NCBI GenBank assembly: GCA_914767715.1
Contig: OU612071.1
Coordinates: 10,089,493-10,153,492, forward strand
Direction: 5' to 3'
DNA: 64,000 bases
Origin: Membranipora membranacea
Taxonomy: Eukaryota; Bryozoa; Gymnolaemata; Cheilostomatida; Membraniporidae
Numbering within the stretch: position 1 is the stretch's first letter; each line of letters begins with the position of its first letter. The translations under genes were made by a program, and so were the position numbers. Under the pieces are notes generated by a model. The model saw only the letters and a list, made by a program, of their open reading frames with translations, was not told where the DNA came from and did not search any database. Below are positions 24,050-36,424 of this stretch, piece by piece.

Positions 24050-26726
24050 GGCGACTTACCAGGCCTTTGAAAATAAACAATTTTCATCAAGTTGTCTTCC
24101 CTTGGAAAAGGGACAGTAGCATTGAGCACATCATTAGTGATGACAGAATTCATGGAATAACTCCTATTCCAAGAAAGCTAAAATTACGGGGTTTCCATAG
24201 GATCATGTCAGTGTAGTAAGGTATGTGATGGCATAGTTTTTCGATACCCTACTCGGAATTATTTATTATTTTTTTATGTACTGCCCAGTGGTTTTTTCAG
24301 GTAACTACAGTAAAGGCATGTTGCTCATCACAGCAATAAATTGACCTAAGGTACACCAGTACGCATTTTGGCATAGATATGTTATGCTATGTTTATTGTC
24401 TGCTATGATAAGGTAAAATAGAGGTATCATGCTGATGACAAGTGAGGGCACTGTGCCTGTACGGGGTTAAGTGAACGTTGGATGAGGCCATTATAATGAA
24501 ATTATTCAGACAGCGATGTAAATTATGAGCGATGTCAGTAGCCAGGTATTACCTAGCAATAACAAAAATATACCCGTAAGTCCTCTGAAGTCCTATTGTC
24601 AGCTCCGATACAAGTTTTAACAATATAAATGTGACAGATTTTTAAACTCACTGTCATACCTATGCCATACTGGTTGACTCATGAGCAGGTCAGGCCAAAT
24701 TTTATTTTGAACATTATGCAAACTTAACTTAATTTACTCAAATAAGGGACAATTTCTGGTTCCATTTCAAAGAACAAGCAGAGATTAGTTTTCATTCCGG
24801 AGCTGAAAAGCTCATCATAATCTAAAACTTCCATCTTGGATTGCGATGAATTATTGTAAAATAAAGAAAAAACATACTTTGTTATACCAGTGATCATCAT
24901 CTGACATTAGATTTGGCCATAATAAAACAGGCTTTGTTTTTAGTTTCCTTTTTTTATCGAGGGATTATCAGATGAAGGTGACATAATTTCCAGTAGCATA
25001 CCTGTATCAGTATCATAGATCTGATTCACGCCGCTAAATTTTCAGATCGAGTAATGCTGTCGCAATTACCAGTTAGCAGTTTTTTACCCATTAGAAATGT
25101 TGATGCTGACATTTTTTGTAAACCACAGCCCTACATTTCACTACATGGAAATCTTGATTACTATTAACCGCACTCATTCTATGTATAGACTTGTTTGTCA
25201 TCATTTTATGCACCACTTTTCTTGTCAAGACTCGTACAGCCGACCAGCTAATCGACGAGCTTCCATTTTGTATCAACTTATATTTCTGTTTTACGCTGCG
25301 CTCCAATTTATCCTTACGATGTAGCCTGCAGCATTATTACAAACACAGTATCACCGCACAAGTTGTAGAGATTATTATCACTTCCATACCAATTATCCTA
25401 AGTAGGAAGAGTTACGCAACATATGTAAGAGGGCAATAATTTTGGTACAACAACCAATAAAATGTTCGTTGCTGACCCCCTCGATGTGTATGCTATCTAG
25501 CCTAGCGTCTCTATACTAGTAAAATACCCTCACAGCAATCCCAAGAAATGAAACTATTAAGCCCTTTTACTCTGGTTCATGGTGAGACACTAAACATAAT
25601 TTATTTCTTGAGCGGTGCTGTTCATATTCTGCACAAGTTGTGCTATGGATTGGCTGCTTGATAGTGTTTCATAACATCAACTTTCTTCCTAACTTTGTTC
25701 AATTCTTGAGCAGCAGAGATTGTAGCTGTAGATTCCTGATCAATAATTACCCACAGCTGGGGAATCAGGGATAGCATTGTCATTGGAGGATTGTTTTTTT
25801 GTTAAGACACTGTCAGAATGAGAATGTCCCAGTTTGGAGATAAATTTATGTATCTCAAAGTATGAGATTGGTGGCCTTTTTGTCAAGGAACATCATACAT
25901 TTAAGTCGATTAGGGTCTGGAGCTGACACTCCAATCTTGGATAATGTCATATTGTTTTTTTTATATTTCCTGGTCCCTTAGGCCAGGCACTTCTGAGGTT
26001 TCAGCATTGTATAATGTATACGCTCTTGAACAAAGTTCCTTTCTTGTTCCAGAGCACTTAAAACCACTACGCCTACAGTAATCTTTCAGTGCTTCTGCGT
26101 CCCACGTTTCGACTTCATTGAATGATATCAAATCGCTGCTTACAAGATCTTCCATATTGTGATGTTACTTGATGTCTGATTACCAACTAGATAGACATTC
26201 ATATGGGCGCAGCATTAAATACACCTGGTTTTAATCATTCACACTTCAGTATTTATAATATTTGCTTTAGTGTTTTGTGTTACAAAAACCAGGTTAGATA
26301 TGCCAGACCCAATGTTTGCAGTATATTTCATACGCTGCTGCGTCATTCAGACCACTATTATATCACAGAGTAAGGATATATCATATCATGCTCTAATCTT
26401 TCATTGTATCAATAATTTCTATACTATTACTAAGGTGTTACCACATATCCCAGAATAATAACCTTGTTTGTTATGACACTGCAAGAATTACATCGCTAGT
26501 TTGAAGGTTTGAGGAGCTAGAATTTTTTTCTATATCCCAATGTGTTCCTTGGTAGATTATGCACCTGATCTGAGAATGCCACTTCCAGAAAATGCGCTGC
26601 TACCGAGTTATCAAAGAAATAGGAATATTTTAGTATCCTTCCTATAGTGAACTGTCCCTTTATCATGGGCATTGACAACACAACTCCAAATTATAAAAAT
26701 GTTATTTTTGGGCTCAGTAAGTCGCC
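24050..26726. mobile_element. DNA transposon-like insert splitting the LINE
   Basis: The LINE coding sequence breaks at 24047 and resumes at 26729. The insert ends are inverted copies (GGCGACTTAC at the left, GTAAGTCGCC at the right) flanked by TA on both sides (24048-24049 and 26727-26728). Subterminal sequence is also loosely inverted, including aaagggacagt about 60-75 bases from each end. TA flanks suggest a Tc1/mariner-like or other TA-targeting superfamily, but the join leaves the LINE one base out of frame, so the exact boundary is uncertain. Apart from one SAP-like exon no transposase was recognised. Confidence 0.7.
25961..26155 (-). CDS. SAP-like domain exon inside the insert
   Basis: A 64-residue frame starting MEDLVSSDLI contains a motif W-x3-LK-x-Y-C-R-x2-G-x-K-x-SGT-x-KELC-x-RA, which resembles the helix-extended loop-helix SAP fold used for DNA binding. 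Similar short SAP-like heads occur at the N-terminus of uncharacterised transposon proteins of marine invertebrates, which fits its place inside a mobile insert. The ATG is preceded by AT-rich sequence; the frame ends shortly after the motif and a donor near the end would be needed to continue. No other domain of the element was found. Confidence 0.5.
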   Translation of the reverse strand: MEDLVSSDLISFNEVETWDAEALKDYCRRSGFKCSGTRKELCSRAYTLYNAETSEVPGLRDQEI

Positions 26727-26728
26727 TA

Positions 26729-28434
26729 TTCAATGACTATTCCAAATTTACAAACCAGAATATACATGACCTTTTTTCAGGTCGTCACTTTAATGATGTA
26801 TTGTGTGAGAAAACTGTAGACCGTATGTATGCAAGATTTAATGACACCTATAGTTCATTAATCAAAACACTTGTCATCACCAAGAAAAGATTCGTAAAAA
26901 CTGCTCAACTGCCCAAATGGTTAGATGATGAGGTTAAATCACACATGCATCTGCGTGATAGATTGAAGAGAGAGGGCAAATGGGAAGAATATAAAATTCA
27001 ACGCAATTATGTTACAAGAAGAAAAAATCGGTTATATCAGATATAATTAAAAATAACAAAAATAACACCAAACCTGTTTGGGAAGCTTTAGGAATCAATC
27101 AAACTAAAATTTCACCGATGGTCAATATCGGTGGTTTATCCCCTGATGAATTGAACAGACACTTTACATCGATTGCAAAATCCATAACCAAAGACATCCC
27201 TGATTCTCATGAATATAACATGATTAGACCAGTGACAACCCAAACGTTTTCTCAATTGACTCGCTTTACTCCAGAAATTTGTTTCAAATATCTAAAAAAC
27301 ATTTCTGGCAATAAAGCAACTGGTCATGATGGTATATCTGTTAAGGTTTTGAAGAAAACATGGCCTTACATCTGCGACATTGTAACTGATATGTTCAATA
27401 GAGCATTAATAGAGGGTGTATTTCCTTCACAGTGGAAAACCGCAAGAGTAATTCCTATTCATAAGGGTGGATATATCAAAGATCCATCTAATTATCGCCC
27501 TATATCAATACTTCCTGTGCTATCTAAGATTTTTGAGAAACATGTGAATTCCCAAATTCAAAAATATCTCACCACAAACAGCTTCTTCACAAATTACAGT
27601 GCGGATTCAGAGAAGGTTATTCCTGTGTTGATTCCCTACACATACTCATTTCTGACTGTTTGTCAGCAAGATCAAATGGTCACTTTGTTGCTACGATGTT
27701 TTTGGAATTTCAAAAAAGCTTTTGACTGCGTCGACCATAAAATTCTTCTGAAAAAATTGACAATGTACGGTATAATGGGCAAACTGCACTCTCTCGTAAA
27801 ATTTTTCCTGACAGATAGGACACAATTTGTAGCTATACAAAAGGTGCAAAAAGTTCAGAAATTCTTCCAATAGACATTGGTGTCCCCCAAGGCTCAATTC
27901 TGGCACCAAGTTTATTCCTCATATACGTCAATGATCTTTTATCCTACACATTACATTCCAAGGCATTTTCCTACGCTGATGATACAGTAGATACGATCAT
28001 GTAGACCAGATTTGCACCAAAATAAACAATATTTGGCATTATTCCAGAAATGCAGGGCATTCCAAGATAGTAAATCATCTCGCAACTTTTATTTCCAGTA
28101 TGTCTTTTGTCATATGATATATGGCATCCGTATATATGGCAACCTATCACCACAATATATTCTTGAAAGAATATACTTGCTCCAAAAGAGGGGTTTCCGC
28201 CTAATAGCAAATGTCAACCACATACCGTATCATCTAATACATACAAGAGATTTACATACATCTCTTGGTCTGATTCCTTTTCCTCTCCTCGCTGGTCGTT
28301 TCACCTGTATTTTTGGTTTTCAAATTTTGCATTTGATTGCACCTGACTTTCTTTTGGAAGGCTTTATTCCAGCTAGCTCTAAAACCTATTTTAGAGACAA
28401 ATACCTATTATATTATCACACTTACTTATTTTAA
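26729..28434 (+). pseudogene. LINE ORF2, reverse transcriptase and C-terminus
   Basis: Resumes with a basic linker containing LPKWLDDEV, then the RT fingers and palm: GNKATGHDGIS, FPSQWKTARVIPIHKGG, NYRPISILPVLSKIFEK, FKKAFDCVDH (first catalytic Asp), GVPQGSILAPSLF in a shifted frame near 27880, and SYADDT near 27970 (catalytic Asp pair). Frames change near 27035, 27600, 27700 and 27860. After YADDT a deletion leads directly to the C-terminal region with LLQKRGFRLI and HTRDLHTSLG. The motif set fits the CR1/L2/Jockey branch. Confidence 0.9.
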
Positions 28435-28563
28435 ACAACAACTATCAAAGCACTTTATATCCTATTAATTCTTGTTACTTGAGTATTTTTTCTTTTTCTC
28501 TCCGCTTAAGTTTTTTCTTTTTTGTTCTGTCACTGCATGAAAAACATTCAATCGTTCAATCAA

Positions 28564-29324
28564 TGTTAATCGGGCGGTCGCCGTTCTAGTCTCTGACTAC
28601 CTGATCGCTCCGCTGTCATCATTTTCTTTTATAAGAACCATTTATTACAAATAAACACAATCAGAAACCGGAAAAAAAAATTCCTAAAGATGATGTAGAA
28701 TGACAATAAAAGTATATATATATATATATAAAGACTGAGTTTATTAAACTCTCAAGAAATAATATGTCACAAAGAGATGGTAAAAAGTTTCAAGCTGGTC
28801 TGTGTAACTTTTTTTAATTGTAATGTACATGCATCTCATTGTAGCAGAGGAGTAAAAACTAGCTAAAGTTTAGTTAGGCTCGTTTGAGAATGGCTCAATA
28901 GTAGGTAACAATATACTCTGGCAAACTTTTTTCAGTAGATTTTTTAATGAATAGGGTTTAATACAAATAATCATTAATTATCAGATTTGCCTTTTTTTGT
29001 GTGAATGAAACACCTCCATGATACGCTGCAGATTGTTTCTAACAAATTGCTTGCCATCACTTTGCTGAAATCCCTGGCTTCAATGCAATGTTATGCAAAA
29101 CTCAAGAGATGAATCCTCCCAGGTTGAGAGCCCTGTTATTGTGTCATGCAGTCATCAATGTGAACAACTATTCTAACAAGCGTGTTCGGCTGTTATCACC
29201 AATAAATACATGCAGCTTTCAATACAAATTCAATGACATTGTATCCTCTAGGTTATTTAAAGTATCAAATGTATGTTAGATCAACCGTTGTGATGTTTTA
29301 ATAATTTAAACCTCACTTCATATT
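28564..29324. other. LINE 3' flank with (TA)n tract
   Basis: Contains a poly-A run near 28671 and a (TA)n tract at 28711-28730. The stretch from about 28680 to 28730 (attcctaaagatgatgtaga then aataaaagtatata) matches 9917-9963 in the intron of copy 1 of the secreted-protein gene, so it is a short dispersed repeat. No gene recognised. Confidence 0.5.
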
Positions 29325-29553
29325 TTAATTTAACTGCTCTGTTAGGAAGTTGTGAGAGTTGATTGATGCTGTTCTAGCCTCAGACTTGGCGCATCTGGCT
29401 GTAGTTGGTGTCAAGCTGATAACATGAGGATATGATAAGCCACTGGGGATGTGTGATGATCGTAATGATACCATGTCGAGTTGCGGTGTCATTGGTAAGC
29501 ATGGTGAAGTGGATGGGCTGTTTGCCCTAATAATGAGATCAGCACCAGTAGGC
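29325..29553 (-). CDS. Candidate terminal exon, unknown gene
   Basis: Minus-strand exon after a pyrimidine-rich acceptor (tatcccttag) with a Ser/Thr/Pro-rich frame of about 76 codons ending in TAA. Composition (SPSTSPCLPMTPQLD, SHIPSG, SLTPTTARC) is typical of a disordered C-terminal tail. No family recognised. It may join the candidate exons at 29620-29770 and 30951-31079, but phases were not all resolved. Confidence 0.35.
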
Positions 29554-29619
29554 CTAAGGGATAAGGACACATGACACAGGTTTAATGATAGCTCTTTTGT
29601 GTTCTATTATGGGTACTGA

Positions 29620-29770
29620 TGTCTGACAGTGTCTGCCAATGATATGCCGTGTGCTAGCTGAAAATCAGGAGAGTTGCTGCTACCATTGTCAGTGTCAGTT
29701 ATTTCAACAAAGTTGTTTTCATTGACAACCGTCCATGTTTTGTCTGTTTGTGTCAATTTTGTTTGTTTGC
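29620..29770 (-). CDS. Candidate exon, unknown gene
   Basis: After an acceptor (gttgactag) the minus strand is open for about 50 codons of hydrophilic sequence (TWTVVNENNFVEITDTD and onward). The 3' boundary is uncertain, with no strong donor near 29620. Called only because composition and acceptor look coding. Confidence 0.25.
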
Positions 29771-30950
29771 CTAGTCAACTGTACTAGTGTCTTAAACTAC
29801 CTATTGAAAGCAAGGAGCAACTGTTGCTCCCTGTTGAAAGCGAATGCACAAACAAAAAAGATTAAGTAAATGTGAGTAGCTGGTAATCAGGCACAGGCTA
29901 ACCCATGGATTTATGTCTATGTTATTGAAAAGACAAAATGCATTGGTAAAACCTCTTGTGGATTGTAATCTGGTACACAAATTATAGCTACAGCTGATAT
30001 GCTCTAGTATTTTTTTATTATTGGTTTTTACCCAATTATCAGCTTAGTGAATAATACCACAGGTGGATGATGAGTGAGAGATTCAATTCCGTTCAGACAA
30101 TTCAGAGATTGGAAGCTGTATATCTGCTATAGTTATTTGGTATTTGTCATCAAAGAGTTAAACTGATACATTGATTGATTGATTTCATATATTTGTCATG
30201 AGTATTAAAAAAACACTATGATTTTTGTTCTGGGTGTAAACTGTCCATAAAGTAGTGTAAAAAGTGCAAAGATATATAGACTAAGGCAGATTGTTATAAT
30301 AAAATACGTGAGATTGTGGAAGAGCATAATGTATCCTTATTGTTCGTTCCTCAATTACTAGCTGTATGGTCCCAGACTTGCTTCCCTTAGCATTGGTTTC
30401 GACATTAGCAACATTGTGCAGCCTAGCTTTGTATAGAAGCTGACAGCAAGGGATTACCATGAATAGTTTTGCGGAAGATCTAAGTTTTCTTCTGTTTATA
30501 TCTTTGATCCCTGAAACGTTTGATATAAAGTTCTGACCAAATTATTGGAGACCAGACACCTTCTTCGACAGAGAAAGTATATGGGTATTACCACCAATCC
30601 AATTACAATATATCTGTTATTATGTTATGAGTGATAAGTAAGTGAAAATGGCGGAAGACTGCATGCGTGTCATTAATTACTTGTAGCTAAATTATCATTG
30701 TGAATTCTTACTCTGTACATTTGTCTCAAGCAAACTTAGTAGGCTAAGAAGTTTCCTTTTACAATGTGTCATCTCTAAGTATCTGTTTGTGATCGAGTGA
30801 ATTGAATTTGAATGGTTGCACTACTGATCTTCAGTATTAAGTAGCTGATAAATAGTTTTGTTGTGTTGCTATGAAAACGAGCAAATGCTTGCCCTCTAAA
30901 TGAGTAAAGGATTTACCAAATTACAGCGCCCCACCTGGTTTTATTCCTAC

Positions 30951-31079
30951 CCTCAAGGACTTTGATTTTGCCTGAACCTTTTCTATGTCCCTGGGTGTTG
31001 TCTGGTTCAAATTGATATGCAATCATTGTTTGAATCAATCTTCCTTGACATGAGTTAACAAGCCTGCAAGAAGTAACGT
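30951..31079 (-). CDS. Candidate exon, unknown gene
   Basis: Flanked by acceptor aaactgcag (a second acceptor, cttgcag, at 31063) and a donor gtagga. The frame (GRLIQTMIAYQFEPDNTQ then a Gly/Lys-rich end) has protein-like composition. No family recognised. Confidence 0.3.
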
Positions 31080-31146
31080 CTGCAGTTTGGCCATGGGGAA
31101 AATAGGTGGAGGCAGCAAGATAATCGAGATGGGTAGGGGAAACCAC

Positions 31147-34100
31147 ATGTCTATCAATATGCAGTGTTATTCATTAAGTTTTCTGAAGTGTTGTTTGAGG
31201 GCTACCTTTTTTATTGACAGAGTGTTATTGAGTGGAAACAAAAGTCCGTACCTGCGTACGATCCCCCTGTCCTAAATCATGTGCCTTGTTGGTCAGAAGT
31301 TTTCTCATAATCTGTAATTATGTTGAAAAAAATAAAAACATTTTACAAAAGTTGCGTAAAAAGAGATGCCACTTACAGGGTGGTAGCCTAGTATTCGGCC
31401 ACACAGACCTAGTTTGACCCCAAAGCTGCATATTACCTGGCTATTTATTCGCTCATAATATTGTGAAAATAAAAAAAATTTTAGATGCTGTGTGTATTGC
31501 CATTGACAATTTTGTACCTGTATGAACAGACTATATTCAACTATATTCAACTGGTAGGGATCAGAAGCCTACGCAGTGAATTGTATCAGCCGAAAATGAG
31601 CTAAGGTTTTGTCAACAAACCATCTGTCATTTAATACAAACTAAACTGAGGCCATATTAACTCAAGATTTAATTCCTACTAATCTGTGATTTTATGTTGT
31701 TCTAAATCTGCAAGAGTTTTCGACCATACAATTTAGCTGTAACTGCTGAAGCTGAATTTAAGTGGTATCCCTAAGATTAACACATCATTGATATACAGGC
31801 AGCTGATTGAGGTGCTGTTGTGTGGATTTAAAGTTGTATAGCTATGTTATGCAGTGCTGAAGATCCCTCCCCTCCTGTATATTCAGAAATGGTGTCAAAT
31901 ATTAGACCTAAACAGGTATTTTTTGAATAATCCTAATTGATTACTGATTGATCTGGCTTCGCATAATATTAAGAAAGACTTTACTACTGTATGTTAAATG
32001 AAATATGGAATTAAAGTCAAGTGGTCAAGAAGTCAGGTGGCTGCAACATTCACATATGAAGTCAATTTAGTCTGATGGCAGCCTATGCATAATGTGGCTA
32101 GAAATGCAACTTCATTTACAATTTTGTGTGGATAGATTTGACAGCTATGTCTTGTAGAGTTTTTTGTGCTGATCGCAACAACAATATTTGGTCTGCTATC
32201 ATAAACAGCTGAGGTGTGGGCAATAACAGTTGCAATACCCCCTTATATCACCTGTATATATCCGTCATTAAAGCGAAACTCCTTTTTCAATCTTGCTGCA
32301 ACCCTGAAAACTGGCTTAGAATGTTTGTATCGATCTTATTCTTTTATAGTAGTTTTGATTGTCATAACCAGTGACCAGAAACACTTTTTTCAGCACTAAG
32401 CACCTTTTTGATGATATTTTAATGAAACTATGGTGGGAACTTAATGATACGTACCATTTGAAAAACGACACACTCAGAGCATTGAAAACTGGTGTAATGC
32501 GATGGGAGGGTCAATACATGGTCACCATTACCCACTCAAAATTGTAAATGGAAGTGAAAAGATAGGCGGGGGCTGCCACTTGACTAATTAATGCTAAGGT
32601 GCACAATATTTATATAGTTTCATTCTTTTGGTATATCTGCTTGTGAATTTTCACACTCTGACACTCCTCAAAAACCCGGACAACTTAATTTTATGGCCCT
32701 AAATTGCTCTTCAGGTTTACAGTGCCACTCACCAAACCCTCCAGCTGGGTTTACTCGGACACTTCAAGCCATCGGTGTGCTGCTATGCTACACAGGATAG
32801 TCAGGAATGGCAGGGTAACAATTTAAAGCTAGGACTCCCTCCTATATTGTTGTGATAAAATATGGTTTGCGATGAATTAATTGCACTTAAAGTCAATTGA
32901 ACGCTGACAACAAACTGATAAATAAAATTACTGAAAGTGTTTTAGTAAAATAATAATAAGGGATAAATAAAAATCTCTTTGAAGTACTGCTGTAGTGGTT
33001 GTAGTTGTTTGAAGCTGGACTTACTTGGTTTTGTGTTTCCTTATCAGCCTGATTAGCCTCTAACTTTTGTTAACTCATGTGGGGACAACTCCAAATTCAA
33101 CTCATAATAATCTAGTGTAGCCAACGCATCGTAAAATCGTAGTGTTAGAATCTGCAGTTTTGCCAAGCAGTGAACGTTTTACAAAACGTTTTTAAATTAG
33201 AGCCTACGTTAGCAGGAAAATTTTGTTTTCCATTTAGCAAAATAACTTTGACTTCACTGATTTTATCTGTTGATAGTTATTTTAACATTGTTCTGCTTAG
33301 ATTGATATATGAAATTGGTGATCCCAGATTTTGCGACGCTGATCTATTATTTCCATCAAATTTTCAAAAATATTATTCCTCAATTTTCTTTAATTCAGGA
33401 TGTCAGGATCATATTTTCACCAAGGAATAGTTCTGTATTATACATGTTCAATACATGTACATTTCACATAAGTTCCTGTGAAACAACAAACTCTTAACTG
33501 CGTACTTTTTCAGCGACATGGCTATTTGCACTGCCAACCATATGAATGTCTACACTCACACTGGTTCTCTGTTCATATACACCTCACATACTCACAAATA
33601 TTTTAAATTATGAATTTCTTCTGGCATGAAGTTGAATTTTAATTGAATAAAAGAAATATTATCCCCACTGCTGTTAAAGTAGAAGATAACACTGGCACCA
33701 CTAAATATGTATCAAGATGCAATTAACCTTCACCAGTAGGCAACATACTCAACAATAGAAATCGAAGGTATAAGCTTTGGATCTGCACAACAGGGTAGTC
33801 AGTAGCCCCTCCACCCCATGGCTGCAATAAACTGAATTAAGTTGAGGCTATTATAATCCCAAAGAAAATGCTTAATTTTTGTTATATTGAAAGCAATAAT
33901 ATTGTTTTTGTAGATGATTTTGTAACTGAGATGACTGTTTATATATAAAGATTGGCACAACAAAAGATAACTGCTTTGATTCTAGAAAAATACTATTTTA
34001 GACATCATTTTTTTCAATAATGTATTTATTTGGAGAGTACGGGTATTTGTGATACTGAAACAAGATGGTGGATGAGAGTTTGTAATTGAAATAATTAAAT

Positions 34101-34349
34101 TTTTCAAATCTAACTTTTATTTATAACATCCAAATTTAGTAGGAGTACATCATTATGCATCAAATATCAAAATATAACTTTTGTGGTTGTTTGCCGCTTT
34201 AAGTGTTTTTTCAACTTTTCAGTTTTAAACAATCATGGTTACATAGTTGAATAAATTATCAGGTCTTTGTACTCTAGCATCTATTTTTGATCTGTGCTCC
34301 AATATAGAGTTCAACCTATGGACAGACAAGTTTTATAAGAGCACACATG
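31147..34349. other. No gene recognised
   Basis: About 3.2 kb of AT-rich sequence. Reading frames here are short and have low-complexity or random composition; no RNA gene, transposon end or repeat array stood out. If the minus-strand exons on either side belong to one gene this is intron. Confidence 0.4.
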
Positions 34350-34582
34350 TCATCTGGTCAACACCCTGAATGGAATCCAGTTACCGTTTAGGGTGCTACG
34401 AGTAATTAAATTCAAACTATTTTTAAGCTGAGAAAGGACTGCCTGAAGTGCCAAGTGCAAATTTTGATTTGATTTGCATAAAGTACACAGCTTTTCATTA
34501 TCTATTCTGGTCCAGCAACCAGAACAAGCGATGAATATTTGTATGGCATATTGCGAAAATGGAATATCACCCGGCACTTCTT
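34350..34582 (-). CDS. Candidate exon with CxxC pairs, unknown gene
   Basis: After an acceptor (gttttaag) the minus strand is open for about 77 codons to TGA at 34352-34350. The frame has ACSGCW and LCTLC, two CxxC pairs 15 residues apart that could bind one zinc ion, and then a leucine-rich stretch and a STLNGNWIPF segment. A zinc ribbon inside an OB-fold-type domain is one possibility but I do not recognise the protein. It may belong to the same gene as the candidate exons at 29-31 kb. Confidence 0.4.
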
Positions 34583-35061
34583 CTTAAAACAGACTCAACA
34601 ACAAAGAGCAGTTACTCCAATATGCAAGGGTTTAAGAATTCAGAATAAATCAAATTAGATACACTCTGCCAAAAAGTTAAAAGACAATAAGCGACTCAAT
34701 TTATTTTGTTTGTAATGAGAAGTTGACAACAACACATGATAGTATGTTGCAAATGAAAGTTCCTTAGCTCCTCCCCTACCACATCAACACCATGCTGCTA
34801 GCTTAATTTATTGCTTGTGTTTAAGCAGTTTCTTACCACATATTATTTTCTGTTGCTAGTGATGTTGATTCACAGCAAAATATCTTTCACTCTCCCGATA
34901 CAAATATGATGAGATTATCTGTGTCCCCATGCAATTATTACAGTTAAAGGTGTCACCATCTGTTGTCTCACACAACTTTTACATCGCACATTTTGATTAG
35001 CGCCATTTGATGAGTAGCTTCTAACAAATTAGTGTTTCCAATAGTTTGAAATTTGTTCAAA

Positions 35062-35261
35062 ATGACGCTCGGTTTCAGACTGAGGCTCTTGTTCATAATG
35101 AGGCTTTTGTTCAGTTTCATTCTCTCTTACCTGTTGATGCTCTGCTTAGTTATGGCCGCTGAGTATGGTAAAGATTTTTTCAGTGAAGAAAGGTGTAACT
35201 TTCAGGGAGCGATTCGATTCTTGGGAGAAAAGCAACTATTCTATTACTGTGACACATGCTT
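35062..35261 (+). CDS. Signal-peptide first exon, unknown secreted or membrane protein
   Basis: ATG at 35062 begins a very hydrophobic leader of about 33 residues (two Leu/Phe-rich blocks ending LCLVMAAEYG), then a short region with three cysteines (RC, YC, TC) and a canonical donor gtaagt after 35261, leaving phase 2. The exon is homologous to the decayed exon at 711-850, so the family exists at least twice, 34 kb apart on the same strand. The next exon was not identified: a SINE follows at 35311 and the P-like complex occupies 38-55 kb. The leader could also act as a signal anchor. Confidence 0.5.
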
Positions 35262-35310
35262 GTAAGTTCTTGTTGTAGGAACATGCTTTTCACTCCGAAA
35301 ATTGGTCTTA

Positions 35311-35533
35311 GGCAGGCAGGGTGGCGTATTGGTTAGGATTCGGGCTTCTCAATCTGAGCGTTGCAGGTTCGAATCCCGGTCACTACCCATTCTGCTAAAG
35401 GAGGTGAGCTCTCCGAACAATAGCTTAGCTTGCCCACTCCTACCTTGTACAGGAGTGCGCTAAATAGATGTGATGAATCTTATGTAAGCATATTCTCATT
35501 GGCCCGAAAGGGCATTGAATAGCAAATAAAAAA
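35311..35533 (+). mobile_element. tRNA-derived SINE, full length
   Basis: The head reads ggcgtattggttaggattcg (box A region) and, about 45 bases later, ggttcgaatcccgg (perfect box B). A tRNA-unrelated body follows, including a small hairpin (ggcccgaaagggc), and the element ends in an A-rich tail (aataaaaaa). Lies in the presumed intron after the exon at 35062-35261. Confidence 0.85.
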
Positions 35534-36420
35534 GTTGATATTATATATTATATCATCTTCCATTATCTGTTTCCATTATACTGGAAATTATTCAACAGTA
35601 TGAGTTTAATAGCCAGAGTGGTCTCTCACAGTGAAATAAAAGTTTGGCTAAGCATGAAAACAAATTCACAGGAACCTGTGACTGTAATAATAGTATGTTA
35701 GGAAATAGCAAACGGTTACGTCCAGAATACTGTTGTGATATTAAATATCGGACATTGCTAACAAATTCTTAAAATCAGGTTTCCGTGAAAGAGAAAAAAA
35801 GTTACCGTCAACTGCTTTCTCGTTGCAAATCTTCCCCATGTAAGAATAAAAATAGTGAATATTCAAAGAAATGACACTAGATGGAAGTTGATGACATTGT
35901 ATATATAATTATTATTGTGGTGGATTGCAGTATTCTGTTTCCCCTGTGGGCTAAACAGCAACATAAACTTTCTTCAAGTGGCACTGAATTTAATTCTACT
36001 CGTTGTTGATTTGCTATCGTATTTTCCAAAGGAATGAGTGAAACAGATAAGATTTGTGCTCCTTACTTTGGATAGAGACTGAAAACTTACACAACACACT
36101 GACTAATAAATAACCTTACACAGTTGCATGATCTGTCTTTGGTACCATATTTGAGTTATACAAATCTTATGAATAAATACATCTGCGATTCATTGTAACT
36201 GATGTTCTATTACGGTAAAAACTGTATGTGTGCTACTAGTACTGTGAACAATAATAGGGGTAGAATAAAATACAAAAAGAAATATGATTTTTCTGCTTGC
36301 AAAATAAGAAGCATGATAGCAACACTGATATTGGCAACGATAATAGGACACAGTCATGACACACTTACATGTGACATATGTCATCGTGGCATGCGCTATT
36401 TACACTGTCCCACTGACCAT
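35534..36420. other. No gene recognised
   Basis: AT-rich sequence; frames present are short and not protein-like. Confidence 0.4.
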
Positions 36421-36424
36421 GACT

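Larger units (their letters stand above)
21920..28563 (+). mobile_element. Degraded CR1/L2/Jockey-like LINE
   Basis: Non-LTR retrotransposon with two open frames in the usual order: ORF1 (21920-23364), then ORF2 with an apurinic-type endonuclease (23361-24047) and a reverse transcriptase (26729-28434), ending in a TTCAATC-type repeat tail near 28545-28563. The ORF1 stop and ORF2 start overlap as ATGA at 23361-23364, an arrangement suited to termination-reinitiation. ORF2 is split by a 2.7-kb insert (24050-26726), has frameshifts near 27035, 27600 and 27860, and lacks the segment between the YADD box and the C-terminal region. The copy is therefore dead. Confidence 0.93.
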
